Shown piece after piece: positions 46,901 to 59,325 of a stretch of 64,000 nucleotides of DNA (positions are counted from its first letter, which is position 1; each line of letters starts with the position of its first letter). Origin of the DNA: Mytilinidion resinicola (taxonomy: Eukaryota; Ascomycota; Dothideomycetes; Mytilinidiales; Mytilinidiaceae); the NCBI RefSeq assembly GCF_010093595.1, contig NW_022985437.1, positions 1,954,697-2,018,696 of the forward strand, written 5' to 3'. The translations under genes were made by a program, and so were the position numbers. Under the pieces are notes generated by a model. It was not told the DNA's origin. It worked only from the letters and a program-made list of their open reading frames with translations, and did not search any database.

Positions 46901-49205
46901 ACATGAGTGGCACTTCCGGAAACTCGACAACGGAAGATCCTAATCACAGCATGTTCACTCACCGAAGTTGATGAAACCTTAGTAGATGTCGACGAGGCCT
47001 TGGTAGACGTTGAAGATGCCTTGGTGGAGGAGCTTGAGGTTTTGATCTGACGCGAGAGCATATTTAGCAGAAGTTTCAAAAGGAGTGAGAAAGGGACAGA
47101 TCCCAGATCCTCCTAGCACGCAACAGCTTAGAAGTACCACACGATTTAGCGTGAGACACGATTTACGTGAGCATTCATGTCAGTCGAAAAAAGCTATTCT
47201 AGATGCTTTGTGCCGGAGAATCTGACATGTGCCTCAATGCGACTTACCGAAGAACTTAAAGTCTTGACAGATGAGCTACTCGCCTTTGTAGATGTGCTGC
47301 TCGCCTTCGTGGACGTGCTGCTTGCCTTCGTGGACGTGCTGCTTGCCTTCGCGGACGTGCTGCTTGCCTTCGTGGATGAGCTGCTCGCCTTTGTGGATGA
47401 GCTGCTCGCTTTTGTGGACGTGCTGCTCGCCTTCGTGGACGTGCTGCTTGCCTTTGTGGACGTGCTGCTCGCTTTTGTGGACGTGCTGCTCGCTTTTGTG
47501 GACGTGCTGCTCGCCTTTGTGGATGAGCTGCTCGCCTTCGTGGATGAGCTGCTCGCCTTCGTGGATGAGCTGCTTGCCTTTGTGGACGTGCTGCTTGCCT
47601 TTGTGGACGAGCTGCTGGCCTTTGTGGAGGAGCTGCTGGCCTTGGTTGACAGAGTGCTGGTCTTGGTCGAGGTGGCCAGAGTGCTGGTCTTAATGGACGA
47701 AGTGCTTGCTTTCGCGCTGCTCGTCGTGGAGGTCTTTGTGGTTGAAGCGGATCCGCAAGTTCCGAATGCGGGCAGGCAGCCTGTTCCGCAGTAGTCAGAG
47801 GTAGAACCGCAGTACCCATATTCGCTACAGCAATTGCCAAAACCAGATCCTTGGCAAGTGTATCCGTAGTTTGACGGGCCACAAAGACCATTCGGAGACA
47901 CACCACCGGTAGGGGTAGGTGTAGCAGTTGATGTAGTAGTGGGGCATTTGTCGGTGTAGGCAGTCCCTGAATAGGCGCTGTTCAGACTCTTCTTGATCCA
48001 GTAGGCGTAATCCTGAGAGCATTGTATGTTCAAGCTGTCGACGGTCGCCTCCCAGAGCATAACACCACCAAACGTGGACGGATATTTCTTTAGGTACTCG
48101 GATATCACAGTGTTGGCCTCCGTGGTATTAAGATAAGACGCGGTATCGTATGGGGCACCATCCGTCCCGGCGGGCTGTCACATAATGTTAGTGACTGATT
48201 AGGACAAGGACTGTGGTAAAAACTTACGATGCCCAGGTAAACCTTGGCATTCTTGTTCGCCGACAGGGTGGTAACACGGGAGACCCAGCTGTCAAATGTG
48301 AAAGTGCTCAGACCGTTGTATGCAGCACGAGCAGAACACGAAGGGGTGTTGTAGAATTGCACGTAGAGGAAATCAAAAGGAGCATTTAGCATCGCATCGT
48401 CAAGGTGAGAGTCCGGAGTAATGCACTGGGGTGCACCGGAGATGTAGTAAGTTCCAGCTGCAGTCGGGTAGAGAACGTTCTTGAAATGGTTAATCATATC
48501 CGCATAACCTCGAGACTTGTAGTCTGAGAATGGGGGAGACGCCATATCACTCTCAATGTCGAAGTCAAAACCGTCGACAACAGCACTGCCAAACGGTCTT
48601 GGGCTTCCAGCGGCGACCCATGATGCAGGTGGAGAGGTGATCGGTCCAAAAGCTCCCCATAGGAATTCAGCGAAGTAGTTGGAAATCGCTGTGGTGGGCA
48701 GAGTGTAGTTTGTCGGGTAGGCGCCGCCGAGAGAAAGAATAACCTTCTTCCCATACGTAGTCTGGCACGATGTGATAGCGGGACCTATATCCGGGCAATG
48801 GGATTTGAGATGGGTAATGGTGCCATCGGGGGCAGTGAATGTTTCGTCGCCACAAGCATTTGCTAGATCAGTTAGCACACACTTCACCCACATACCAACC
48901 ATATGCGACATACCAAAATTCGATCCAGGATATCCGCCGACTTTGGTAGGAAACTCATTGATGAAACCCAACACAACAACATCGACACTTGGGTTCTGAC
49001 ACACTTCCAAGAGTGGAATTTGATTGCTGCCTTGGCCCTAATTCGTCCAACATCAGTCAAGTCAAGCAACGAGGTCACAATTTGGCTATGTACTAACCCA
49101 GTACATAACTACATTAGTAGACGCAGCGGCATCGAACGCTGCTGAGACAGAGGTAGCGAGAGCGCTTGCCAAAGCAGCGGCGCGGGCAAAAGTCGTTGAA
49201 CGCAT
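43996..49205 (-). CDS. GPI-anchored GH18 chitinase with CBM18 and Ser/Thr stalk, 1406 aa
   Basis: Secreted, wall-bound class III-type endochitinase. Ten exons (minus): 49205-49098, 49037-48914, 48862-48228, 48174-47248, 47046-46963, 46809-46750, 46631-46578, 46501-46391, 46160-44720, 44672-43996; all junctions are GT/AG and phases join to 1407 codons. Signal peptide at residues 1-~24, then STNVVMYWGQGSNQ starts the GH18 barrel, with ILSLGG (~119-124) and the catalytic VDGFDFDIES (DxxDxDxE, ~173-182), ending GGVMLWEATVDS. A hevein-type CBM18 with eight Cys lies at ~386-429. Next come 18 copies of a 7-residue ASSSSTK/ASSTSTK repeat (~468-593). Four small exons continue the Ser/Thr/Lys stalk, and a 480-residue Ser-rich segment has 15-residue repeats containing AVYPSSTP. 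The C-terminal domain has YVDICPTGFTT and VCENCGPAP cysteines and ends in a GPI signal (GAASRSG, then a hydrophobic tail). The stalk should be heavily O-mannosylated. Joining the small exons into one gene is inferred from phase and composition, and is the least certain part. Confidence 0.9.
47290..47690 (-). repeat. 21-bp coding minisatellite in the chitinase gene
   Basis: About 18 tandem copies of a 21-bp unit coding ASS(S/T)STK, with a few variants (one SAK, one SVK). The units differ mainly at third positions and at a Ser/Thr codon. Being a multiple of three, copy-number change would keep the frame. Confidence 0.9.
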
Positions 49206-52200
49206 TGTGGAATTAAGAACTCAAATTATGAACTAAAGGTAGAATAGCGAGTGGATTGAGAGGCTGAAGCCAGTAAAGATCGTGGTGACAGTAATGTCAA
49301 AAGAAAGGACGCAGACGAAAGTCCACAAGAATTGCAGCAGCGCAACCTCTGAAAGAGTGACTGAAGTCCAAGCCGCTCGAGAGTGTGTGGGAGAAGAAGA
49401 AGAAGGGAAGGAAACGCCATCATCTACCTAGGAGATGGCCATCTCCGGGAGAGGCTGACACGCTGGCGTCCAGTCGGCGTCCTGCCTTGGCTCCGGTGGC
49501 ATGAAGCCATCTGCCTAGAAGACCAAGCCATCACAAGGGCTACAGGCGCGGAATGGAACGGACATGAGCTCGAATGAGGATGCTGGGCCTAATTAGGAAA
49601 TACAGTAACCTGTTCCTGCCACGCAGCGTGTTTTTCTCGGGGGTCGTGCACGACTAGAATACGCCACCGCGACATGGTGGGAAAGAGCATTATTAAGGAA
49701 TCGTCACCCGCTTCTCATGCTTCGTTCCGCCCATCTACACGCGGCCAGGCGCATCTGCCGCTCGCCAACGGCGTCGTATAGGACTCGTATGCTTCAAGCA
49801 AAGCCACACACGCTGTTTGAAGAAGGAGCATGAAGCGAAAGCGAAGGCAGCGCCGGAGAAGAAACGGCAAAGAAGACGTGGGTAGCAACCCTACGCGCTG
49901 GATACGCAAAATCGCTTGCATGCGAGGTCGCAGCGAGAGTCAAGGCGGGTGGAGACCAAGGTTAAACCCAACCCTGCCAGCGTCAAGTCGTCAGGGGCCG
50001 CTTTCACCGTGCACGCCACTTTCCAGAACGTGGTCGCTGAGTGGCCGGAAGGGCGGCATTCAAGGGGCCCGTCTGGGCCGTAATCGATAGCGCCAGTGTT
50101 GGGCGGATGTGCAGTAGAGGTCCAGTATTTTTGGCCCGCAGACCGGATCAGCCTTACCGCGCGTGGGTGTTTTTTGCGCATGCCATCATCGTGCCCCTGA
50201 CTAGGGACGCCGCGTTCCTTGGTGAAGAGGGGATCGTGGGCGCGAACGACAGCGGGGAGAGGAAGCGTGAGGTTTGAAGAGATTTCCCCACCGAACCGGG
50301 GCCCCTGGAAGCACTGCCTGTCTGCAACCTCAACCAGGTATCTCGCGTGTTGGTCTCCCGTCTGGGCTTCTCACCGGTATGAGGCCTGGGCTTCATCTGC
50401 GCAGGGAGGGTTTGAGGTTGTAAAGTGGGGTTTCCATCAATCAGAACGCGACGCCTGAGCCGAGGAGTGCTCCCAGCGCGGTCACTCCTTGGCAGGGGAA
50501 TTTCCGGCGTGTGGGTTTCTATTCTCGACCACTCTATGCAGTCATTCTTATATCACAAGTACGAGCAGGCGGGAAACTCCCACGCGCATATGCATTGCGG
50601 CACAGCTTTCAATCTCATCTTCGCTCTCATGCTATTGGAGCCTTTTTGTACAGGCCGAATTCCCTTGGACAAACCAACACGTGGATCTCCCATGGCTCGA
50701 ATTGCTTGGCGGAGCTGCCATGGGTCTCACAATCTCATTAGAACCTGGTATTCGGTCTACGAGGCTGTTCAACTGATCAACATCCCTAGAGCCACCCGGG
50801 GGAGCAACAAGCCTCTTTCTAATACCCTGAACCGTACCGCGTAATCTCGTGCCAGCACCGAAGCCGGAATCCACTTGCAAAAATAGCACTTGCGAGGCTT
50901 CTTTTCACCACAGCTCGTCGGCTATGTCGTATTCCGCCAGGCAGCCGTCAGACGCAAGCCGAGATGCGAGGTTGGCGTCGCGAAGTTGGTGCCTCTGACT
51001 TATTTAGAAAGGTCTCTGTTCATTCAGTCTTACCGATATTAGAGGAAGAAAACCTCGGCTCCCTCCAATGCGAACAGAACAACCGCATATGCTGTCTTCT
51101 ACAGCATCAAGGCGCATCTGGTGAACTAGCGCATATTTGAAGCCACGGGTGGAATAGGTGGGATTAGAGCGGAGGAATCCCTTTTCTGGATACATTCTTA
51201 CTGAGGCTGAGCTGAATCTGCTAAAGCACGGTACCGCGAGGCGTTACTTTCGAGATTAACTATCCCTCTTTTGCAGTTGACTTTTGTGGCTTGATATCCG
51301 TACTAGTTCATCCGATGCGCCTTGACGCTGTAGTTTCAAGTACGAGATATTGTTCGCTTCCGATGCGAAGTGAGCGTAAAACCAGTCGGATAAGGAACCA
51401 ACAGCGCACAAATGAGCTATCGGGGTGAACTTTCTGATACCTAGTGGCCAGCGCAGTTACAAAGGTATTACCAAACGCAGACTCCAAAATATTTAAAGCC
51501 CTGATTTACAGTACAAAGGGCAGCAAGAATCACCACCCAAGCGGCTACGCGAGGCGAGGAAAATCAAAATCGCCTCAACTCGACACCTCTCAAGAGCTGC
51601 ATCTCCACAACAAGAACAAAGCAAAGAAATCTGAATAGATCAATATTCTCGTGGAGGGCTCCCGAAAACGTCCCACGAAGAAAGTAACTTTATTCAGCGA
51701 CGTGGCGTGTTGCGCAGCCTTTTGCCCGATTTTGGTGGGAATGTGATTCTTCACTCGGCCGCACCCTTTGTATGTACGGAGGTATGCCAATTGGTACCTA
51801 ATTGGATCATCAATTGTCACGTGGCATGCTTCATACTTTACCCAGGTAGTTCACAGCCCCTCAAAGGTCAGCATGGTGTTCGTATGAGTGAACCGCCTAA
51901 GCCTAGGACTGCAGCCTTTCCACCACGCGGAGAACTTTGTTCGGTCCATCTGACCGAAATGTACAGAAATTCGTCCGTTTGTATTCTTCGGGATAACATC
52001 CTTATTGCTCCCTAGAAAAATAGTAGCGCGCCCCGTGTCGTCGTTGAACATGACAACACTGGAGGGCCGGTGAGACGAGGCTCGAGGTTGCTGGACCCTG
52101 AATGCGTTGAGACGACAAAGGATCGACGTAGTTGGGCAGCCTCTACTAGTTTCCGCGCTAATACTGTGAAGAGGTCTTTATAGTTCTACACCCAGGCGTC

Positions 52201-52900
52201 TTCACACCTTTAGTCGGAATTTCCCTGGACTCGGCCATTGTTGAAATACTAAACATCGAGCAGACCCCGTGGGAAAAGGATAGAACAAGCCCCATGCAAC
52301 CCACACGCAGTCAGATGGACAAGCAATACCCCGGGGTAGGTGCCATGGCGTTGCAGCACGTGGACATGGTAGCGGGGCGGATGAGCTGTGCTATCGCGGC
52401 GGTGAAGGCGGGCGGCAGACGCGTGAAGACGGAAAACAGCTATCTTGGGCAGAAGCGCATGGATATTGGCGATCGTGTGTCTTTTGAGAGCTCAACCCGG
52501 ACAGGATGGCGAAGATGTTCGTGATAGCAAGACGCACCCCAGTCCGCGATCCATGATGGACCTTCAAATTGATGTCATCGGCGGTCAAAGCGCACATCCG
52601 CCGCAATCCATAGATCCTTACCTCAGGCATCACAGGATGACTCTCCACATAATCACTAGCTCTTCGAGATATCACCCGTGGCCTCAAGTCACCTGCGCTA
52701 TGGCACAGTATTTTCTGCGCAGCAACCACTTACTGTTAAATAGATGACCTTGCCCCTACCTTCGCCGCTTTCGCAACTGTCATCACGCTCCAGATTGCTA
52801 AACGCCACAGCCCAGCCCGTATCTTTATTGTTCTGGCAGAGCGTGGAGCTGGTCTTCCTGCCTTGGTTGTGTATACTTGGAGTAGACGCCTGTTGCGCAT
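49206..52900. other. 3.7-kb intergenic stretch without a recognised gene
   Basis: The left part is the chitinase promoter and the right part the promoter of an MFS gene. Open frames up to 139 codons exist (for example 50425-50844 +) but show no motif and no consistent neighbours. I found no tRNA or repeat array. Confidence 0.5.
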
Positions 52901-55476
52901 ATGTTCTCCAAATGGCGCTCCCCGCCCGCTGCTGGAGACAGCACCGAACCTTTGCCTGGTCCTCGAGAGAAGCAATCGCCAGGGCGAGCAAAATCACGTC
53001 TGGGCATCTTGAATGATCTCCAGACTGATGAAGTACCTGGTATATCTTTCGTTGAATAGAGATACTTCGAGCGGTCTCCTGCTAACTGCACCCCTTCGCA
53101 GGCTCCGTGATTCTTCTTTCAGACGTGCACAAACGCAATGAGCCGCTAGGTCTCCAGCACCAGCACGCCCGCACCTCTGCCTCCTCCCTACCTTCGCCCT
53201 ATCCGCCCTCCATAAACGGCCGCTCCTCCACCACTAGAAGTATACGCAAAGAGGAGAAAAAGAAATCAAAAGATGGGAAATTTGTCCTGCAACCACAGCC
53301 AGAAGATACAAAGAATGACCCCTTGAATTGGGCAATATGGAGGAGAGATGCTGCATTATACTCTCTTGGCTTTTACTGTATGGTAGGAGGGGGAATGACG
53401 CCTATACTTGCTGCCGGATTCAACAATGTTGCTCAGACTTATGACGTCTCAATCTCGCGGGTATCTTTGACAACGGGGTTGTATATGATGGGATTGGGCC
53501 TTGGAGGTGTGATCGCATCTCCGACTGCTATCCTCTATGGAAAGTATGGGTCCCCTTCCCTGCCGAATCTCTCAGGCGTTGTCCTTACATCTACCTAGGA
53601 GGCCAGTTTATCTTGTTTCGATCATCATCTTCTGTTTAGCTTCTGTTTGGTGTGCCCTCTCGCCTAGTTATCCGTCTCTAGTCGTCGCTCGAATCGTGCA
53701 AGGCATGGCGGTTTCTCCCGTCGAAGTCTTACCGTCCGCTACGGTTGCGGAGATCTTCTTCCTCCACGAGCGAGCGTATCGCTTGGGGATTTACACCTTA
53801 CTTTTACTGGCGGGCAAGAATCTGGTACCGCTAGTGAGTGCTGCCATCATCCAGAGCATGGGTTGGAGATGGACGTTCTGGTTAGCCTATTTTCGTACTT
53901 CACGATTAAACTTAGCATTTCTACAGTCAAGACTCGGTAGTAGAGAGAAAATACTAACGGTGTCTTAGGGTTGTCGCCATCATCGTTGGAGGATGCTTCT
54001 TTTTGCTCTTTTTATTCGTGCCCGAAACATTTTGGGACAGAACACCACACGCAAGGCAGACACATCGGCACAGGAGCAGAAGCCCTGGAAAACACGGCCC
54101 GTTCAACCTGCCCTCTCTTGGAAGATTCCATCATCACCAAGACCCTGAAAAACATCTGCCTCAAGGAGAGACCCTGCCTACATTAGACCCTACCAAAGCG
54201 ACGTTAGCTCAAAGACGCCTTCAAAAGAACGTTCACGTTGGTTTCGCGCCGGAGGACGGAGTTTCAGAGCCTTCAGAGAGCCACGTGCCTACGAATAGCG
54301 CAGACGCCGTTTCAATAAACCAATTAGCGACGCCCCACACTGCCGGTCAAGATGGGACAATCGCCACCCATGTCTCTGAGAAAACAGATGACCCAGGTTA
54401 TTTTTCACCAAACCCAAATACCATCCCTGGAGACGTTGAGGCTGCGGTGCCAATAGAGCACCCAGTTCCTGCTACTCCAGACGCAGTACATTTCGATGGC
54501 CCTTTCAGACCAGCCGTTGGATCTCCCGATCTCTTTCGGCCTGGTTCGGCACCAAGTATACAATCTGACGGCCAGCAATCTTTTATCTACACTGAGCATT
54601 ATCGCGCTGCCCCTCCAAAGTCATTCATAAAGGCGCTTTCCCCGTGGAACGGCAGATTGGTCAAAGACAGCTGGCATCGTGTCTTGATCCGCCCTTTCAT
54701 CCTTTTCGCATATCCATCTGTGCTCTGGAGCACCCTCGTCTACTCCCTCTCCATCGGTTGGCTTATCGTCCTCTCAGAGTCCGTTGCAGCTATCTACCGA
54801 GATCGTGAGCTCTACAATTTCACCGCTCTCCAAACCGGCCTCGTCTATCTTTCTCCATTCATTGGCGGTGTAATCGGCACGGCAGTTGCAGGCAAGATAT
54901 CCGATTACATTGTCCGCTACATGGCTAGTAAGAACGACGGCGTGTATGAGCCGGAGTTCCGACTCGTAATGGCGATTCCTATTGCCATCTCCACCGTCAT
55001 CGGGCTCATGGGGTTCGGATGGAGCGCACAGGAGCGAGATGCTTGGATTGTGCCCACGGTTTTCTTTGGAATAATCAGTTTTGGATGCAGTCTGGGTAGT
55101 ACCACTGCTATTACGTTTTGCGTAGATTCCTACCGTCAGTACGCCGGAGAAGCTCTCGTTACGTTGAACTTCTCTAAGAGTAAGTTTGTAGCCCGACTAC
55201 CGAAGCACAGCGAACTAATCACATGGGACAGATATATTTCACGGCCTCGTTTTCTCGCTCTTCTTCACCCATTGGCTTGAATCGAGCGGCGCGAAGACAG
55301 TATTCCTGGCTGTTGGCGGGTTGCAGCTGGCTTGTCTGACAACAACGTTCGTATCATGTTCGCCACTTTTCACTATCATCTGCTAACGACTTCAATCGTC
55401 CAGAATTCCCATGTATATTTACGGCAAGAGAGCGCGCATGTGGACAGTGCGAAAGAACTTAATGGAGAAATTCTAA
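52901..55476 (+). CDS. MFS transporter with long central loop, 753 aa
   Basis: Plasma membrane transporter of the major facilitator superfamily, DHA1-like. Exons 52901-53039, 53102-53543, 53599-53880, 53969-55179, 55232-55346, 55404-55476 join in phase to 754 codons; introns are 52-88 nt. The ATG at 52901 gives MFSKWRSPPAAGDS and continues through KSRLGILNDLQTDEVPGSVILLSD, which joins to the main frame only across the first intron. The cytosolic N-terminus includes DPLNWAIWRRDAAL; the spans begin with YSLGFYCMVGGGMTPILAAGF. MFS motifs include FLHERAYRLGIY after span 4, MGWRWTFW and LFLFVPETFWDR at the end of span 6. A ~190-aa hydrophilic loop follows, and spans 7-12 end with IPMYIYGKRARMWT. 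Substrate unknown. The next gene is another MFS gene on the opposite strand, about 340 bp away tail to tail. Confidence 0.92.
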
Positions 55477-55817
55477 ATTTAGGCGTCTTGCAGGCGGCGG
55501 CGTTGCATCATGCGGGACTGCATTGCGGACCGCACAGCATTTAAGGCGTGCGTGCATTCTCATTTGCATCTTCGATGCAGGAGGCCGGCGTTCAAGTGGG
55601 CCATACACCGCATATACCTTGTCTCTATATGATGATAATACGAGTCTTACGATATTGAGACATGCATTTTCTCATCGCGCTAAAACACTAAAATGCATCA
55701 AGGAGCTTCAAACAGAGTCAAACATTTGTACGCATTTTCATAATAAGGCAGTGTGCGCCTTTCACTTGCTCAAAGCTACTCTAGGCCTCAGCCTTCAGCC
55801 GCGGAGACTCCAGAGCC
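55477..55817. other. Short convergent intergenic region
   Basis: This separates the 3' ends of the two MFS genes (341 bp). No reading frame of interest was seen. Confidence 0.5.
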
Positions 55818-57540
55818 TCACAAGATAATGTGCCACTGGCTGCTCATATGCCGCAGCTTACCGCCAAACACTGTCAGTAGTCCACCAAAAATCCCGATGA
55901 TGGCAACATAAAGGCCCGCCTGCGTGCCGAAGCAATCTATGTATCCAACATCGTCAACCCAAGGGACGACACCATAGAGGAACCCAAATGCAACAATGTT
56001 CTTGAAGCCTGCATTTTTTATCAGTCAACCACTTCAACAGGGGTCCATTTCCAAGGGTCAGAAAGGAGAGCTTACCATTCACTAGCAGCAACGCATCCAT
56101 GTTAACCGGCAACAAGCAATCACTCACATACGCCATCGTAATCGTCGGCACAGCCGTCAACCCCACTGAAATCATACCGTACCCAAAGAACAACGTCGTC
56201 CAGTGCATCGTCCTCTGCACCCCGTACCCGAAAAGTAGACACCCCGCCGGCGTGATTAAGAACGGAATGATAAGCAAATACAGCCGGCTCTCTGGCTCAA
56301 ACACGCCGTGATTCCGCTTCGTGCGCCAGTCGCAGAATACATCTACAAGCCAGCCGCCCGCGTAGGCGCCGATGATGTTGCCGATCAGGCCGGGGATGTT
56401 GATGAGGCCGTTGATCTGCGGCTGCCAGTTGTAGGGCGGCGCTTCGAGCACGAAAGGGTTGAGGATGTTGACGGAGACTACCCAGGCCAGGCTGACGGCG
56501 TAGCCTAGAAACGCGAAGATCACGGCGGGGTAGGCGATCATGGGGAATGGGCGGAGGAACATCTTGAGGATGTTGGTGTCCGAGGGCACGCCGGACCAGA
56601 GGCTGAGTTCCTGCGTGAAGGTCTTCTTGGGCACGGGGGATAGGCCCGAGGGAGGCGAGCCGGGATACTCCTTTGTGCGAGACTCGGCGGCCTTTTCGAC
56701 ATCGATGGCTTCTTCAGAGTCAGAGGAGATGGCTTGGGATGAGCTGTTTGCGCTGAGGTTGGGCTGGCTGATTCGGTTATAACGGGTCTCTGGCACGAAG
56801 AAGAGGACGAAGAGGAAGTTGATGCCGGTGAAGATTACGGCCATCCATTTGTGCCAGCGCCAGCCGAGGCTTTGCACGACGAAGCCGCAAATGAGAGGGC
56901 CAATGGTGTTGCCGCCGGATATCGAGTTCATGTAGACTCCCATCTTTGAGCCTCGCTCGTGGACGAAGTACAGGTCGTTTACGATTGCGGAGCCCAGAGC
57001 TTCGGTTGATGAGCCGGCTGCGGCGGCCACGATGTTGGACCAGAGGAGGCTTTCGAAACTCTGGGCGGTAGCGCCCCATATGTAGCAGACGCAGAGGAGA
57101 AGAGACGCGAAGACGAAAACAGGCCGCTTGCCGAAGTAGTTGGCTATTGGGACCCAGAAGAAGTTGAAGATTCCGAGAACTAGGATGGGCCAGAGGAGAA
57201 GATGACTGGTTTCGCTCATCGTTTTCTCGAACTCAAGGCTCAAGATGTAGAAAGCAGGCGCCAGTCCTCCGATGGCATAGTTGGTCAGAAAGGTGAAGGC
57301 GCATACAGAGCCGAAAGTTACGTGTTTCTTCCATATGGGCCATCTCAGTGGGTCGTTGGGGTCATTTTCTGACGGATGAGGGTACAGAACGAGGGAAGAA
57401 TCCGTGCCACCGGACTCGCTGGAGACTGCATCTGCATGTCAGTTCTGGACATACTGAGAAAGCAACAGAAGATGTTCACCCTTTCTGAGCTGCACCGTCC
57501 CCTCAGTCTGATCTAACTCTCTAAGACTATGAAGTTGCAT
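55818..57540 (-). CDS. MFS transporter, 535 aa
   Basis: Major facilitator superfamily drug/metabolite transporter, DHA1-like. Exons 57540-57480, 57431-56076, 56008-55818 (minus) join in phase to 536 codons; introns are 48 and 67 nt. The start ATG 57540 gives MQLHSLRELDQTEGTVQLRK, a typical short cytosolic leader of this group, then DPNDPLRWPIWKKH before span 1. Motifs: FVHERGSKMGVYM after span 4, SGGNTIGPLICGFVVQSLGWRWHKWM (motif C-like antiporter Gly/Pro pattern in span 5), FFVPETRYNR after span 6. The central loop is ~80 aa and acidic (SDSEEAIDVEKAAE). Spans 7-12 include YGYGVQRTMHWTT-like sequence and VSDCLLPVNMDALLLVNGFKN; the last exon supplies span 12 (YVAIIGIFGGLLTVFGG) and the stop. 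Substrate unknown. It is not a close copy of the neighbouring transporter: loop length and motifs differ. Confidence 0.93.
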
Positions 57541-59325
57541 CGTCAACGATGTCGAATATGAATTTTAGTTGGGATACGAAGTCAAGACCCAGGACCAGAA
57601 CCAATTTGTATCAGTGGCCTTGGTTTCGGGAGGATTCATGAAGAAGGATTTCGAAAACAAACACTAAGAACCGGCACAAGGCGGAACCAGCATGTATAGT
57701 TATAATTGTATCTACTCATCGGGCCCGATTCCGCATTGCGTTGGCAATCGATATTTGTTGATGCAGCTTGGCGCATATTCTCCGATGGTTGTGCAGCCGA
57801 CCACCTTCTCGTGACGGGTCTCCGCACGGCTCGACAAAAGCTCACTGACCGGTAGCTATTATGGGCACAGTAGGTCGATCTCCCGAACTTTAACTCGATG
57901 CTCTGATCAAAGAGCGGTGCGAGGGTAGGTATTGATAATCTAGTCGAATCATGGAAGCTTGCTGCCGTCCCGGGCTGTCGTCCGCGTTGGGGCGGAGGAG
58001 GGGAGTGGTTCCCAAAGTCGACCAAGAGACTTGTCTTCGCGACGTTTGACGACATCAGTCCAGCACCGACGCTCCAGCACTGCATCTCATTTACATACGA
58101 CGGCAGGCCTGATTACAGAGGGCGCGATAACGCCTCCGTGTTCGACGCTATGCTATCTTTTGCAGCCATGTCTTCTCGCCGCGACTCACTAAAAACTACG
58201 ACTTCATGTTTTCGGCCTTCACGACACGAAGATACACAGGCACAAGCTGAGACTGAATCGAATTCATACGATATATGAACTCATCAAATCTCAGCGTTCA
58301 TGCACTATATACGCCACATAAGCCATCGGAATCTCCAATCCTCCGCACTTGTGTCGCACCTCTCCAGCGAGAGCTGCGGTTAACGGTCCAGACCACTTCT
58401 TGCGCTCTTCCCTTCAAGCAAGGATTTCGGCAACTGCAACTCCTTACGCAGCTGTTCTTCTAGCTGGAATTTACAAAACACCCTGTCGTAGAATAAGAAC
58501 TTCGCTCTACGCCGACGATTACTCGATGAGCACAAGCGGCTATCGTAGACCAGGGCTCGCTTGACCATTTTGAGACATCACAACGTTACCAGAGGTTTCC
58601 CTGTATTCTGTTGTTTATTTTCCTCCTCTAGCCAGGTCGCATTTCTCAATGTCTCACCACAGGTCGTGTAGATGCACTACCCTTGTGTTACCACGCTTCT
58701 CCAATGCGGATGCAAGTTGGCTTTCCGATTCTCGAGGGCGTTTCTTTGCCAAACACTATCAAATCAGTTCAAATCGTTTAGGAGGCATTCGGAGCGTATG
58801 ATCGCCGCACTGTTCTCTTCGATGCGCCTCCATCCTAGGGTACAGTCTCTCGCATCGCGCCACCATTACGTGCATTACCGACGTTTCGCCCCTTGCTTCG
58901 TCCTCCCTTGGTTCCCTCGAGGGAGGGCTGTTCGTCATCAGCCGGCAGGTCATTGGACCGTTGGACCCGGACGCCGAAACGAAGGATACGAACTGGTCCT
59001 TAGAACATCCGAATTTTGTAGCCGTGGAGCCTCAGACCAAACAAGTAGTGGCCAAAATCCAGGGACTCGGATCTCACTCCGCTAAATGTAGCCACTCCAG
59101 TTCCTACCAACCTTCCCCCTTCCTCAACCCAGCCGGTTGTTCTTGTGCCTTCATAAACAATGTGTCTCACCCCCTTAAGACCAACCAAGCGGGGATCTCC
59201 ACACTATACATATGGCCGATTACTGCTGGTTGCGCGCCTATCAAGGTTATCGGACTGATTGCGTTCATCCAACCACTGCCTATCCCATCTTGAGGTGGTC
59301 CCTGCACTGCTTCTTGCACTTCAAT
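57541..59325. other. Intergenic region between MFS gene and 431-aa gene
   Basis: Divergent promoters are likely here. No gene is supported. A frame near 58480-58560 reads SLYADDYSMS, which resembles a reverse transcriptase core motif, but nothing around it supports a retroelement. Confidence 0.5.

Noticed and set aside
47177..47794. Plus-strand 205-codon frame with LLAFVDELLAFVD repeats
   Set aside because: It is the antisense shadow of the 21-bp minisatellite in the chitinase stalk.
58349..58564. SLYADDYSMS reading like a reverse transcriptase YADD box
   Set aside because: It sits in a 71-codon frame with no upstream or downstream RT motifs, no endonuclease, no poly-A tail and no target duplication; chance is the simpler explanation.
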